Below are positions 8,662-18,432 of a stretch of DNA of 64,000 nt, piece after piece; the first letter of the stretch is position 1; the number at the start of each line of letters is the position of its first letter. The notes beneath the pieces are model-generated. The model ran no database searches. It was given only the letters and a program-made list of their open reading frames with translations, and was not told the DNA's origin. Origin of the DNA: Polynucleobacter sp. MG-5-Ahmo-C2 (GTDB taxonomy: Bacteria; Pseudomonadota; Gammaproteobacteria; Burkholderiales; Burkholderiaceae); NCBI RefSeq assembly GCF_018687735.1, contig NZ_CP061304.1, forward strand, positions 248,001 through 312,000, given 5' to 3'. Made by a program: the position numbers and the translations under genes.

Positions 8662-9777
8662 ATGTATAGCGCAGTTGACCACCAGTTTATGAGCGAAGCT
8701 TTGGCCGAGGCTCAAAAAGCAATCTATTTGTCGAACCCAAACCCGCGGGTAGGCTGTGTCATCGTAAAGGATGGGGAAGTCATTGGGCGTGGCTTTACTC
8801 AAAGGGTAGGTGAAGCCCATGCGGAAGTACAAGCATTGGCCGACGCTCAATTGAAGGGCAAGGATCCAATAGGCTCCACTGTCTACGTCACACTAGAGCC
8901 TTGCAATCACACCGGTAAAACACCTCCGTGCGTTGATGCTTTGATTGCTGCAAAGCCAGCCAAAGTCATTGTTGCTATGAGTGACCCCAACCCATTGGTT
9001 GGCGGTAAGGGTTTAGAAAGAATAAAAGTAGCAGGTATTGATGTGCAGTGTGGTTTGTTGGAGGCAGAAGCCCAAGCGCTGAATCGCGGATTCATTTCGA
9101 GAATGACAAAAGGTCTTCCTTGGGTGCGGATGAAAATCGCTGCCAGCTTAGATGGAAAAACTGCACTGCCAGATGGCAAGAGTCAGTGGATTACTGGCCC
9201 TCTTGCCAGGGCAGACGGCCACCACTGGCGTGCACAAGCTTGCGCAATCGTGACAGGTGTTGGTACTGTTAAAGAAGATGACCCCTCTCTCAATGTAAGA
9301 GATGTCGTAACGCAACGCCAACCTTGCAGAATCATTATTGACTCCAGGCTGGAGACGCCATCAAGCGCTAAAATACTCAATCATCTTGATCAGTCACCAG
9401 TACTGATTGTCTGTGCTGACCTCGACTCTCCAGAAAGACGTGAGAAAGCAAGGACTTTTACAGAGCGTGGCATTGAGGTAGTTGTTATGGCTAACGCCTC
9501 TGGTAAGGTGGATCTACCGAAACTCTTTTCTTATCTAGCCAAAGAGCGTGAGATGAATGAGATTCATGTTGAGGCCGGTTTTAAGCTCAATGGATCAATG
9601 CTCCGAGAAAACTGCGTAGATGAGTTGTTGCTCTATTACGCACCATTTTTCATGGGCGAAGGAATTGGCATGGCAAATATACCGGGTTTAGCCACATTAG
9701 ATGCGCCAAAGAGATGGAAGGTAATTGATCAAAGTCTCTTTGAATCTGATTTAAGGCTCAGGTTAATTAAGCACTAA
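8662..9777 (+). CDS. ribD: Bifunctional riboflavin deaminase/reductase RibD
   Basis: Catalyses the second and third steps of riboflavin synthesis: deamination of the pyrimidinone and NADPH-dependent reduction of the ribosyl chain. The N-terminal cytidine-deaminase-like domain (~1-145) carries the zinc motif HAEVQAL ... EPCNHTGKTPPC. The C-terminal reductase domain (~150-371) carries KIAASLDGKTALPDGKSQWITG and a final VDELLLYYAP block. ATG at 8662 is chosen because it sits where the family starts and falls after the pseudopilin stop; an earlier in-frame ATG would overlap that gene by 98 bp. It is followed by ribE after 9 bp. Confidence 0.95.
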   Translation: MYSAVDHQFMSEALAEAQKAIYLSNPNPRVGCVIVKDGEVIGRGFTQRVGEAHAEVQALADAQLKGKDPIGSTVYVTLEPCNHTGKTPPCVDALIAAKPAKVIVAMSDPNPLVGGKGLERIKVAGIDVQCGLLEAEAQALNRGFISRMTKGLPWVRMKIAASLDGKTALPDGKSQWITGPLARADGHHWRAQACAIVTGVGTVKEDDPSLNVRDVVTQRQPCRIIIDSRLETPSSAKILNHLDQSPVLIVCADLDSPERREKARTFTERGIEVVVMANASGKVDLPKLFSYLAKEREMNEIHVEAGFKLNGSMLRENCVDELLLYYAPFFMGEGIGMANIPGLATLDAPKRWKVIDQSLFESDLRLRLIKH

Positions 9778-9786
9778 AATCTCACC

Positions 9787-10404
9787 ATGTTTACTGGAAT
9801 CATTACTGCTGTTGGTCAAATTACAAGCGCTCAAGTTAAAGGCGATGGCTTGCATTTGCTAGTTGAGGTGCCGGCTGGCTACTTGGACGATGTTGCCTTA
9901 GGTGACAGTATTGCGATTCAGGGGGCTTGCATGACTGCAACGCAACTTCAGGGTAATGCATTCTCTCTGGATATTTCTCGTGAGTCACTGAATAAAACAG
10001 TTGGCCTTGATAAGGTCGGTCCTGTGAATCTTGAGAAGGCAATGCGCCTCAATGATCGTTTGGGTGGCCACTTGGTCAGTGGGCACGTAGATGGTGCTGG
10101 TAAGGTAGCGCACTTCTCGCAAGTGGCAAACGATGCCTATGGTTCTTGGCTGTTACGCATTGAGGCTCCCAAAGACTTAGCTCCATACTTGGCTTATAAG
10201 GGGTCGATTGTGGTGAACGGCGTTTCGCTCACAGTCAATAAAACAGAAGATAGTTCAAATGCTTGTGTAGTTGACATTAATCTGATTCCGCATACTCTGC
10301 AAAGTACTACCCTAGGCAATTTGCAACAGGGCGATGCTGTTAATCTTGAAGTGGATTTGATTGCGCGTTATGTGGCGCGTATGCTTGAAACTCAAGCAAA
10401 ATAA
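9787..10404 (+). CDS. ribE: Riboflavin synthase alpha subunit
   Basis: Dismutates two molecules of 6,7-dimethyl-8-ribityllumazine to riboflavin. The 205-aa sequence starts with the invariant MFTGI and shows the internal repeat of two beta-barrel domains: GDSIAIQGACMTATQ in the first, KGSIVVNGVSLTVNK in the second, and the lumazine-binding GGHLVSGHVDGAG between. It is 9 bp after ribD and is the last gene of that transcript; it converges with queC across 22 bp. Confidence 0.96.
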   Translation: MFTGIITAVGQITSAQVKGDGLHLLVEVPAGYLDDVALGDSIAIQGACMTATQLQGNAFSLDISRESLNKTVGLDKVGPVNLEKAMRLNDRLGGHLVSGHVDGAGKVAHFSQVANDAYGSWLLRIEAPKDLAPYLAYKGSIVVNGVSLTVNKTEDSSNACVVDINLIPHTLQSTTLGNLQQGDAVNLEVDLIARYVARMLETQAK

Positions 10405-10426
10405 TTTTCAAATCTCAATAAATCAA

Positions 10427-11170
10427 TTATATATTTTTGCGGTAGCGAGTTGGATCGCTCACATTAGCTTGCTTAAAGCCCGCTTGACGCAAGCGGCAAG
10501 ATTCACATTCTCCACAGGCTTCACCTAAATCATTGGCTTGGTAGCAAGATACGGTTTGTGAGTAATCTACGCCCATTGTGCTGCCAAGCTGAATGATTTC
10601 TGCCTTCGTTAAATTGATAATTGGTGCATGAACTCGAAAGCGATTCTCATCATTGATTGCCTCTACACCTGCTTTAGTAGCCAAATTAGCCATATGTTCA
10701 AAAGAGGCAACATATTCAGGCCGGCAATCAGGGTAGCCAGAATAATCGACCGCATTAGCGCCATAGAAAACATCTAAGCCACCCAATGATTCGGCCCAAC
10801 CCAAGGCAAGGGATAGCAAAATTGTGTTGCGTGCCGGTACATAAGTAACCGGAATTTCTTGATCTTTACCGGGGGTGGTTGGGACTGCAATGGAAGAGTC
10901 TGTTAAAGCTGAACCACCAAAACGAGTAAGGTCTAAATTGACCACCTCATGACGAATGATGCCAACTTGCTTGGCAATATGTTTGGCTGCAGCTAGTTCA
11001 GAGGAGTGACGTTGTCCATAGCCTACTGAGAGTGCATAGGGTGAATAGCCTAAGTCTTTGGCTAAAGCGAGAACTGTTGTTGAGTCTAGACCACCAGAAA
11101 ATAAAATGACCGCAGGAGCACCAGGCTTGCGTGGTGCCAGATTCTGAAACGCGGCAGACAATTTGGACAT
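10427..11170 (-). CDS. queC: 7-cyano-7-deazaguanine synthase QueC
   Basis: ATP-dependent ligase that turns 7-carboxy-7-deazaguanine into preQ0 for queuosine in tRNA. The 247-aa sequence carries the pyrophosphatase-type SGGLDSTT motif near residue 25 and the C-terminal zinc site C-x8-C-x2-C-x2-C ([17 protein letters not shown]). It lies 3 bp downstream of cpoB, at the end of the tol-pal-cpoB set; this neighbourhood is conserved in many proteobacteria. No preQ1 riboswitch is seen, but the gene is in mid-operon so none would be expected. Confidence 0.95.
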   Translation of the reverse strand: MSKLSAAFQNLAPRKPGAPAVILFSGGLDSTTVLALAKDLGYSPYALSVGYGQRHSSELAAAKHIAKQVGIIRHEVVNLDLTRFGGSALTDSSIAVPTTPGKDQEIPVTYVPARNTILLSLALGWAESLGGLDVFYGANAVDYSGYPDCRPEYVASFEHMANLATKAGVEAINDENRFRVHAPIINLTKAEIIQLGSTMGVDYSQTVSCYQANDLGEACGECESCRLRQAGFKQANVSDPTRYRKNI

Positions 11171-11173
11171 GAA

Positions 11174-11905
11174 TTACTTGGTGGCGGCCAGAAGCTGCTG
11201 CGCATCTTTAGCTGCCTCAGTATCGGGATACTTAGCAACGATCTCGCTAAAAGTCTTTTTAGCAGCCACCTTATTGCCGCTCTCTAACTGTGAGTTCCCT
11301 AGGGTGACCATTGCAGCTGGGACGCGTGGGTGAGCTGGATAATTTTTAATGAGGCTTTGCAGTTGACTTATTGCGCCAGCATAAGCCTTGTTGGCGTATT
11401 TACTGTTGCCACCCCAGTACAGTGCGAGAGGCAAGTAAGGGCTTTTTGGGTATTTGGCTGCGAATGCAGAAAATCCTTCGTCTGCCTTCTTAAGACTGCC
11501 TGTCTGGAAGGCTTTTAGTGCATCGTCATAAGCCTTTTTTTCGCCAGGCTGCACCGTTCCGCTAACGCCCTCGATCGTCACACTACGCGGCTCAAAATTA
11601 CCTAAGCGAGTATCTAGATCTTGGTAATACGTCTTTTGACTAAATGAAATATCTTCGCCTTGTTTTTCTAGATTTTCAATCTTGCCGCGCAACTCAGCAT
11701 TATCTGCTTTGAGTTTTTCAATCTCACCCTGTAATTCAAGCTGGGTAGTTGCTAGAGTTTTGCGTAAGTCAAGAATCGCTTTGCGCGCTTCATCATCTGA
11801 GAAGAGGGCCCAGGCACTGTTAGGGGTACCCAAGCAAATCAAGGTGGCACCTAAACAAAACGCTCGTGAGAGCGTTTGTTTTGCAGAAGTTAACAGCATC
11901 TTCAC
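11174..11905 (-). CDS. cpoB: Cell division coordinator CpoB (YbgF)
   Basis: Periplasmic partner of TolA that couples peptidoglycan synthesis to outer membrane constriction. The 243-aa protein has a signal peptide (hydrophobic to about residue 32, PNSAWA), a coiled-coil region (~40-100, LRKTLATTQLELQGEIEKLKADNAELRGKIENLEKQ) that trimerises in homologues, and C-terminal TPR repeats (~125-243) with LYWGGNSKYANKAY and GNSQLESGNK. It starts immediately after pal (no gap) and is followed by queC after 3 bp. Confidence 0.93.
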   Translation of the reverse strand: MKMLLTSAKQTLSRAFCLGATLICLGTPNSAWALFSDDEARKAILDLRKTLATTQLELQGEIEKLKADNAELRGKIENLEKQGEDISFSQKTYYQDLDTRLGNFEPRSVTIEGVSGTVQPGEKKAYDDALKAFQTGSLKKADEGFSAFAAKYPKSPYLPLALYWGGNSKYANKAYAGAISQLQSLIKNYPAHPRVPAAMVTLGNSQLESGNKVAAKKTFSEIVAKYPDTEAAKDAQQLLAATK

Positions 11906-12412
11906 TTAGTTTGTGATGTAAACAATGTCAGCACGGCGGTTCTCAGCCCAAGCTGCTTCAGTATCACCCTCTGCTTTGGGTTTTTCTTTACCAAAGCTGA
12001 CGGCTTCCATCTGATCATCGGATACGCCCATCAAGCTCAATGATTTGCGAACTGCGTCCGAACGACGTTGACCAAGTGCCAAGTTGTATTCAGCAGTGCC
12101 GCGCTCATCGGTATTGCCTTGAATGATGATCTTCTGTTTTGGATTGGCTTTTAAATAACTTGCGTGAGCAGATAGCATTTTTTGGTATTTAGTCTGCACA
12201 GTGTATTCGTCAAAACCAAAATAAACACTCTTCTCAAACAATGGGCTACTAGGGTCATTCCATGGCTGTGAGCCAAATTTGCCACTACCGCTTCCGCTAC
12301 CATTCGTACCGTCAACATCGTCTAATTTCACGCTCGAACAGGCGGCTAGCAAAAATGCAGTTGCTCCGATCAGGGTAAATGTGGTGGCACGGCGTGCGAG
12401 AGAAATCTTCAT
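11906..12412 (-). CDS. pal: Peptidoglycan-associated lipoprotein Pal
   Basis: Outer membrane lipoprotein that binds diaminopimelate in peptidoglycan and TolB. The 168-aa precursor has a type II signal peptide with lipobox LLAAC (acylated C25), a short Gly/Ser linker, then an OmpA-like domain (~60-168) with the signature NTDERGTAEYNLALGQRRSDAV and NRRADIVY. A good Shine-Dalgarno (AAGGAAAG) lies upstream. It is separated from tolB by 143 bp, the only sizeable gap in the tol-pal set, so a second promoter for pal-cpoB-queC is plausible there. Confidence 0.96.
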   Translation of the reverse strand: MKISLARRATTFTLIGATAFLLAACSSVKLDDVDGTNGSGSGSGKFGSQPWNDPSSPLFEKSVYFGFDEYTVQTKYQKMLSAHASYLKANPKQKIIIQGNTDERGTAEYNLALGQRRSDAVRKSLSLMGVSDDQMEAVSFGKEKPKAEGDTEAAWAENRRADIVYITN

Positions 12413-12555
12413 GGTCTTTCCTTTTTCTTACAAACTAACTCAGTAAATATCTGAGCTTATAGCCAATATTATGCCTCTAAGACTATAAAAAGAAGCGATT
12501 TCGCCTTAAAAGAGGGTGTGGCGGAAAGGGTTTATGGATGAAGACTTAGTCAGCC

Positions 12556-13866
12556 TTAATCCATAAATGGGCCCCAGGATGGCTGACGCACGTCAGAGCC
12601 TGGAATGCTCAAAATCTGTTTTGAGTTGCCATCTACAGAAACGGCGGCCAATACCCGCTTACCATTGACTTTGGTGGAGTAGAGCACATAGCGGCCATTA
12701 GCAGCAAAAGAAGGCGACTCATCGCTAGTGCCATCCGTTAAAGCTTGTGCATCGCCAGTTGCCAAATTCAGAATATAGAGTCGATAAGCCCCGCCAACAT
12801 TGGCAATGTATGCCAAATATTTTCCATCCGGAGAAATTCGGGGTGAAGTGACGAAGCCTTGTTTGTAGCTTACCCTTTTTACGCCCTCAGCTTGCTCGCC
12901 TTCGGCACTCATGCGATAGATTTGTGGGTTGCCACCACGATCGCTCGTGAAATAAATATAACGACCATCAGCGGAGTATTGGGGCTCAGTATCAATGGTG
13001 TAGCCGCGAGTTAAGCGATGCAAACCTGTGCCATCAGCATTAATGCCATAGATCTGAGTGTTGCCATCTTTAGAAAGAGAGATTGCTAATCTTTTGCCAT
13101 CAGGTGACCATGCCGGTGCACTGTTGTTTCCCTTTTGATTAGAAAGAGAAATGCGACGACCAGTTGCTAGCTCATGAACATAAATCACGGGTTTACGATC
13201 TTCGAATGAAACGTAGGCCACTTTCTTGCCATCGGGCGACCATGATGGAGAAATAATGGGCTCGCCACTATTCATGGCATTACGAATATTCTGACCATCC
13301 GCATCCGAAATCACCAGACGATAGCGCTTGCCATCCTTGATGACATAGGACAGACGGGTCGAGAACACGCCACGCTCACCCAGTAATTTGAAGATGATGT
13401 CATCAGCAATTTTATGGGCTGCTGCGCGGAGATTATCCGCACTAGAGTCAAGCTTTAGGCCGCCTAGGCTTTGGGATTTTCGAACATCAAAGAGCTTGTA
13501 ATGAATCTCAAACTGAGCATTGCCTGTTTGAATGACGGAGCCGACCACTAAAGCATCGGCGCCACGTGCAGACCACGATTTGTAGTTTGGTGTGCCCTCA
13601 TCGCTTTCAGCGGCATTGCCATTCTCAGTATTTTTAAAGTAACCGCTACGCGCTAAGTCCTGACGAATGATTTCAGTAACGCTAGTCGGCAATTTATTTT
13701 CATCTTTAAAGCGCATCACGGCAATCGGGTAGAGCGATTGACCAACGCCTGTGATTTCGATATTCATTTGAGCGAATGCGGGGGTTGTTGTGCCAATGAA
13801 TAGCGCAATAAATACTGTGCTGAGTAACTGCAATTTCAAAACGATTCTTTTCATCAACTGCAACAT
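12556..13866 (-). CDS. tolB: Tol-Pal system periplasmic beta-propeller TolB
   Basis: Periplasmic protein that shuttles between TolA and Pal. The 436-aa precursor has a cleavable signal peptide (to about AFA near residue 32), an N-terminal alpha/beta domain (~35-165), and a six-bladed beta-propeller (~170-430) with repeated WSPDGKKVAYVS/WSPDGKRLAISL/YSADGRYIYFTSDRGG blades. The start at 13866 is preferred over an internal ATG four codons later because AAGGA lies 7 bases upstream of it. It is 3 bp downstream of tolA. Confidence 0.95.
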   Translation of the reverse strand: MLQLMKRIVLKLQLLSTVFIALFIGTTTPAFAQMNIEITGVGQSLYPIAVMRFKDENKLPTSVTEIIRQDLARSGYFKNTENGNAAESDEGTPNYKSWSARGADALVVGSVIQTGNAQFEIHYKLFDVRKSQSLGGLKLDSSADNLRAAAHKIADDIIFKLLGERGVFSTRLSYVIKDGKRYRLVISDADGQNIRNAMNSGEPIISPSWSPDGKKVAYVSFEDRKPVIYVHELATGRRISLSNQKGNNSAPAWSPDGKRLAISLSKDGNTQIYGINADGTGLHRLTRGYTIDTEPQYSADGRYIYFTSDRGGNPQIYRMSAEGEQAEGVKRVSYKQGFVTSPRISPDGKYLAYIANVGGAYRLYILNLATGDAQALTDGTSDESPSFAANGRYVLYSTKVNGKRVLAAVSVDGNSKQILSIPGSDVRQPSWGPFMD

Positions 13867-13869
13867 GCA

Positions 13870-14679
13870 TTAGTCCTTAGGTTTAAAGGTCAGCTTTACT
13901 TCACGTTGTGGAATTTTGCCATTGTCATCTTTTGGCAAACTTTCTGCACGAGAGAGTGCTAGTAATACCGCACGATCCCAGCTTGAGTTGCCGCTTGAGC
14001 TTAAAATGCTTGTGCTCAATATAGCGCCGTCTGGTGCCAAGCTCACCTGTATGACTGCTGCAGGATTACCACTGACAGATTCGGGATTAAAGACAATGAG
14101 TGGCTTCACCTTTTTGATGACTTTGTCAGTCCAGCCTGGGGGCGCACTGCCGCCGCCCCCAACTCCGCTTCCAACCGTGCCGCCACTGCCGCCCTCAGCC
14201 CCTGCGGCTGCACGAAGGCGAGCCAATTGATCGGCGCGTACCTTTTCAGCTGCTGCATTGGCTTTTGTTTCAGCAGGAGATAGTGCTTTCGGAGCCTCCA
14301 CTTTTTTTGGCGGCCCCTTTTCTTTCTCCTTTGCTGGAGGCGGTTTGACTGTCTTCGGACTCTCCTTCACCACTTCTTTCTTAGGGGGCTCTTTTTCAAC
14401 TTGCTTTTTCTGAACTGCAATCTCAGCAGCCTCTTCTTTAACCACGGTTTTCATTTCTGGTTCTGGCGAGGTTTGTACTTGTGGCACTGAATCCCACAAC
14501 TCTACCTCGACCCCAGAAGGAGTACTGTTATTCCAGCTAATGCCAATCATTAAAAAAGCCAGTAGACCTAAGTGCGCAATTAAAGAAAAACCAAAAGCGC
14601 GTTTAGTACTCTCTTTTTTTGTGGGACGTGCCCGCTTAAATGGCGCGTGATTGAATTGAAAGGTTTGTGAGCCGTTCAT
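13870..14679 (-). CDS. tolA: Cell envelope protein TolA
   Basis: Bridges the TolQR motor to Pal/TolB in the outer membrane. The 269-aa protein has an N-terminal transmembrane helix (~28-47), a long Lys/Pro/Glu/Ala-rich spanning region (~70-170) and a TonB/TolA C-terminal domain (~180-269; VIQVSLAPDGAILSTSILSSSG, REVKLTFKP). It is shorter than enteric TolA (about 420 aa) because the helical spacer is reduced and Pro-Lys-rich, giving it a TonB-like look. Position between tolR and tolB settles the name. Confidence 0.92.
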   Translation of the reverse strand: MNGSQTFQFNHAPFKRARPTKKESTKRAFGFSLIAHLGLLAFLMIGISWNNSTPSGVEVELWDSVPQVQTSPEPEMKTVVKEEAAEIAVQKKQVEKEPPKKEVVKESPKTVKPPPAKEKEKGPPKKVEAPKALSPAETKANAAAEKVRADQLARLRAAAGAEGGSGGTVGSGVGGGGSAPPGWTDKVIKKVKPLIVFNPESVSGNPAAVIQVSLAPDGAILSTSILSSSGNSSWDRAVLLALSRAESLPKDDNGKIPQREVKLTFKPKD

Positions 14680-14702
14680 GGATAAAGTCGCCTGAGCTAG
14701 AC

Positions 14703-15125
14703 TTATTGACTCTTGACTGCTAAGCCAACGCGTTTGACGCCATTCTCTTTGAGTTTAGACATGACGTTCATGACAGTTTCATATTTGATGGACTTATCCG
14801 CGGCTAGCACAATAGGTTGATCAGCAGATTTTTCTGCCTGGGATCTGGCAAATGCACCTAACTCGAATTGATTGAGAGTTTGAACTGGTTCACCATTTTT
14901 TCGGACAATGACATTCTCATTAGCATCAATGGTCAGAAAGACTGGTGGCAGGGCTTGTACCTTAGCGCCACCAACAGTTGGTAAGTTCACAACCCCTGGA
15001 TTCACCATGGGTGCCGTGACCATAAAAATCACGAGCAATACCAACATCACATCGATATACGGAACGACGTTAATGTCGGACATGGCCCGACGTTTTGATT
15101 TACGCAAAGAGGATCCAGCCATCAC
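14703..15125 (-). CDS. tolR: Tol-Pal system proton-channel subunit TolR
   Basis: Inner membrane protein of the ExbD/TolR family, 140 aa. One N-terminal transmembrane helix contains the essential aspartate (DINVVPYIDVMLVLLVIFMVTAP, residues ~17-39), and a periplasmic domain follows. With TolQ it converts proton flux into force on TolA. It starts 8 bp after tolQ and precedes tolA by 23 bp. A second ExbD-type paralogue lies at 20533-21003. Confidence 0.95.
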   Translation of the reverse strand: MMAGSSLRKSKRRAMSDINVVPYIDVMLVLLVIFMVTAPMVNPGVVNLPTVGGAKVQALPPVFLTIDANENVIVRKNGEPVQTLNQFELGAFARSQAEKSADQPIVLAADKSIKYETVMNVMSKLKENGVKRVGLAVKSQ

Positions 15126-15133
15126 TTTTTCGC

Positions 15134-15790
15134 TTAACGTCCCGCAGTTTGACGCTGCAAAATGTTGGTGAACTCTTCAATGAATGTTTCAAAGCGAATT
15201 GCTAGGCGATCGACATCGGTAGCGGCGCGGTTATAAGCAACCACTGCAGGGATGGCTGCGAACAAGCCAATTGCCGTTGCGACCAGAGCCTCTGCAATCC
15301 CGGGAGCTACAGCAGAAAGTGTTGCATTTTGCACGTTGGCTAAGCCGCGGAAGGCGTGCATGATTCCCCATACCGTGCCAAAGAGACCGATGTAAGGTGA
15401 TACTGAGCCCACAGAAGCCAAGAAGGGTAAGTTAGCTTCCAGAATATCCATTTCGCGCTGATAAGTTGCCTTCATGGCGCGGCGAGCAGCGTCGATTTCA
15501 CGAACCTTCTTGAACTCTTGCATGCCAGCTTCAAAGATGTGCTCCAAGACAGCATCACTGCGGGTGTTGCGTTGAGCGGACGCTAAAAGGGTAGCCAAGT
15601 CTCCGCCAGACCAAAAATCACGCTCAAACCGCTCGGTGTCACGTCTAACCCCTCGTAAAACAGCCGTTTTCTTGAAAATAATGGTCCAAGAAGCAATAGA
15701 CATCCCTAGTAATAACAACATTACCAACTGGACTAATAGGCTGGCATTGAGGACTAGAGAGAGAAAGGAGAGGTCTTGTGTAGTGGTCAT
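15134..15790 (-). CDS. tolQ: Tol-Pal system proton-channel subunit TolQ
   Basis: MotA/TolQ/ExbB-family membrane protein, 218 aa, with three transmembrane helices (~13-35, ~130-155, ~165-190). The conserved blocks are NLPFLASVGSVSPYIGLFGTVWGIMHAF and ALVATAIGLFAAIPAVVAYN. It forms the proton channel with TolR. First gene of the tolQRAB-pal-cpoB-queC set; transcription must begin in the 76-bp divergent gap shared with glyA. Confidence 0.95.
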   Translation of the reverse strand: MTTTQDLSFLSLVLNASLLVQLVMLLLLGMSIASWTIIFKKTAVLRGVRRDTERFERDFWSGGDLATLLASAQRNTRSDAVLEHIFEAGMQEFKKVREIDAARRAMKATYQREMDILEANLPFLASVGSVSPYIGLFGTVWGIMHAFRGLANVQNATLSAVAPGIAEALVATAIGLFAAIPAVVAYNRAATDVDRLAIRFETFIEEFTNILQRQTAGR

Positions 15791-15866
15791 GGTGGATTTT
15801 GTATGATGTAGGTTGATTTTACTAAGTTAATTCACTTAGTAATCCAACTTCTTCAGGATTATTACC

Positions 15867-17111
15867 ATGTTTGACCGTCAGAACACCCTTGCAAAAGTTG
15901 ACCCAGAGTTATGGGCAGCCATTCAGAACGAAAATAAGCGTCAAGAAGACCATATTGAGCTCATTGCCTCTGAGAACTACACCTCACCAGCAGTGATGGC
16001 AGCCCAAGGCTCTCAGTTAACTAATAAGTACGCTGAAGGCTATCCGGGTAAAAGGTATTACGGCGGCTGTGAATTTGTGGACGTTGCTGAGCAATTGGCG
16101 ATTGATCGCGTCAAAACTTTGTTTGGGTCTGAAGCAGCAAATGTGCAGCCACATTGCGGCGCTTCTGCAAACCAAGCGGTGTTCTTGGCTTTCTTAAAAC
16201 CAGGTGACACATTCATGGGTATGAGTCTGGCTGAAGGTGGCCACTTGACTCACGGCATGGCACTCAACATGAGTGGTAAGTGGTTCAACCCAATCGCTTA
16301 TGGTCTCGATAAAAATGAAGAAATCGATTACGAGCAAATGGAGCATTTAGCTCGTGAGCACAAACCAAAATTGATTATTGCTGGCGCATCCGCTTACTCT
16401 AGGAAAATTGATTTTGAGCGCATTGGTAAATTAGCCAAAGAAGTGGGCGCGATTTTTATGGTTGATATGGCGCACTATGCAGGCTTAGTTGCTGCTGGTG
16501 TTTATCCAAATCCAGTACCGCATGCGGACATCGTCACATCTACTACCCATAAGAGCTTGCGTGGCCCACGTGGCGGCATCATCTTGATGAAGGCTGAGCA
16601 TGAGAAGGCGATTAACTCTGCAGTATTTCCGGGCCTGCAGGGCGGCCCTTTGATGCATGTGATCGCTGCAAAAGCAGTGGCCTTCAAAGAAGCGCAGGAA
16701 CCTGGTTTTAAAGATTACCAAAAGCAGGTGATTGCTAATGCCAAAGCATTAGCAGAGACATTAATCTCTCGAGGCCTACGCATTGTTTCTGGTGGTACAG
16801 ATTCACATGTGATGTTGGTGGATTTGCGTGCCAAAAAAATGACTGGTAAAGAAGCTGAGCGCGTATTAGGCGAAGCGCATATTACTTGCAATAAGAACGG
16901 CATCCCGAATGATCCAGAAAAACCAATGGTCACCAGCGGTATTCGTTTGGGTTCGCCTGCTATGACAACCCGTGGTTTTAAAGAAGCAGAAGCAAGGCAA
17001 GTGGGTAATTTTATTGCGGATGTATTGGACAACCCCAATGATGAACAAAATATTGCTAAAGTGCGCGCGCAAGTAGCTGAGCTCACCAAACGTTTCCCGG
17101 TTTACGGTTAA
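15867..17111 (+). CDS. glyA: Serine hydroxymethyltransferase GlyA
   Basis: PLP enzyme that interconverts serine and glycine while charging tetrahydrofolate with a one-carbon unit. The 414-aa protein has normal length, with the N-terminal [16 protein letters not shown] block and the PLP lysine in [15 protein letters not shown] (around residue 229). AGGA lies about 10 bases before the ATG. nrdR follows after 29 bp on the same strand, a common pairing in proteobacteria. Confidence 0.97.
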   Translation: MFDRQNTLAKVDPELWAAIQNENKRQEDHIELIASENYTSPAVMAAQGSQLTNKYAEGYPGKRYYGGCEFVDVAEQLAIDRVKTLFGSEAANVQPHCGASANQAVFLAFLKPGDTFMGMSLAEGGHLTHGMALNMSGKWFNPIAYGLDKNEEIDYEQMEHLAREHKPKLIIAGASAYSRKIDFERIGKLAKEVGAIFMVDMAHYAGLVAAGVYPNPVPHADIVTSTTHKSLRGPRGGIILMKAEHEKAINSAVFPGLQGGPLMHVIAAKAVAFKEAQEPGFKDYQKQVIANAKALAETLISRGLRIVSGGTDSHVMLVDLRAKKMTGKEAERVLGEAHITCNKNGIPNDPEKPMVTSGIRLGSPAMTTRGFKEAEARQVGNFIADVLDNPNDEQNIAKVRAQVAELTKRFPVYG

Positions 17112-17140
17112 ACCTAAAACACTTAAGAAAAGAGCCCACA

Positions 17141-17587
17141 TTGCGCTGCCCTTTTTGCCATAACGACGATACCCAGGTTCTAGATACCCGGGTATCGGAT
17201 GAAGGCGATACCATTCGGCGGCGGCGGCGTTGTGCTAAATGCGACAAGCGCTTTACGACTTATGAGCGGGTGGAGCTGGCCTTACCGGCAATCGTCAAGA
17301 AGAATGGCAGCCGGGTAGAGTACAGCCATGACAAGCTTGTAAGTTCAATTAAGCTAGCCCTCAGGAAGCGTCCGGTATCTTCAGATTCTGTAGACGAATC
17401 GATTGCACGTATTGAGGAGAAGCTTCTGAGCCTAGGTGAAAAAGAAATCCCTAGCGAACGCGTTGGCGAATTGGTGATGCGTGAACTGAAACGCTTAGAT
17501 AAAGTAGCCTACATCCGCTTTGCCTCTGTCTACAGAAGCTTTGCCGATATTGAGTCTTTTGAGAGTGCATTAAAGGAACTCAAGTAA
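17141..17587 (+). CDS. nrdR: Transcriptional repressor NrdR
   Basis: ATP/dATP-sensing repressor of ribonucleotide reductase genes. The 148-aa sequence has the zinc ribbon (C3-x2-C6 ... CAKC) at residues 1-40 followed by an ATP-cone (~46-136; [23 protein letters not shown]). The start is TTG at 17141: the protein family invariably begins MRCPFC, and the TTG codon sits exactly there with a purine-rich AAGAAAAGAG stretch upstream. It ends before a strong bidirectional terminator. Confidence 0.95.
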   Translation: MRCPFCHNDDTQVLDTRVSDEGDTIRRRRRCAKCDKRFTTYERVELALPAIVKKNGSRVEYSHDKLVSSIKLALRKRPVSSDSVDESIARIEEKLLSLGEKEIPSERVGELVMRELKRLDKVAYIRFASVYRSFADIESFESALKELK

Positions 17588-17606
17588 AGCTCACAAATCT
17601 ATAAAT

Positions 17607-17635
17607 AAAAAAGGACTGCAATTGCAGTCCTTTTT
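17607..17635. terminator. Bidirectional Rho-independent terminator between nrdR and adk
   Basis: A perfect 7-bp stem GGACTGC/GCAGTCC with an AATT loop (17613-17630), flanked by an A-tract on the left and a T-tract on the right. It can terminate both nrdR (plus) and adk (minus), which converge here. Confidence 0.9.
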
Positions 17636-17650
17636 GATATGTTGAATGGC

Positions 17651-18337
<687 letters not shown>

Positions 18338-18432
18338 TTAATTGTCCCGTATTTTTTCGGGATCCTTTGTATCTAATGACTAGGATTATCCCCGAGAAAC
18401 CCTAGGAGGCTAGCAATTGAGCCTTAGTTGCC

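Noticed and set aside
12439..12455. Inverted repeat CTCAG-N7-CTGAG between tolB and pal as a terminator
   Set aside because: The stem is short and AT-loop rich, and no T-tract follows on the minus strand; it may be chance or a weak operator.
16715..17089. Long antisense reading frame opposite glyA
   Set aside because: It is a shadow of the strongly biased glyA codon use; there is no ribosome site and no recognisable protein family.
18345..18362. Hairpin TCCCG/CGGGA between kdsB and adk as a terminator
   Set aside because: The stem is only five pairs and has no T-tract following it on either strand.
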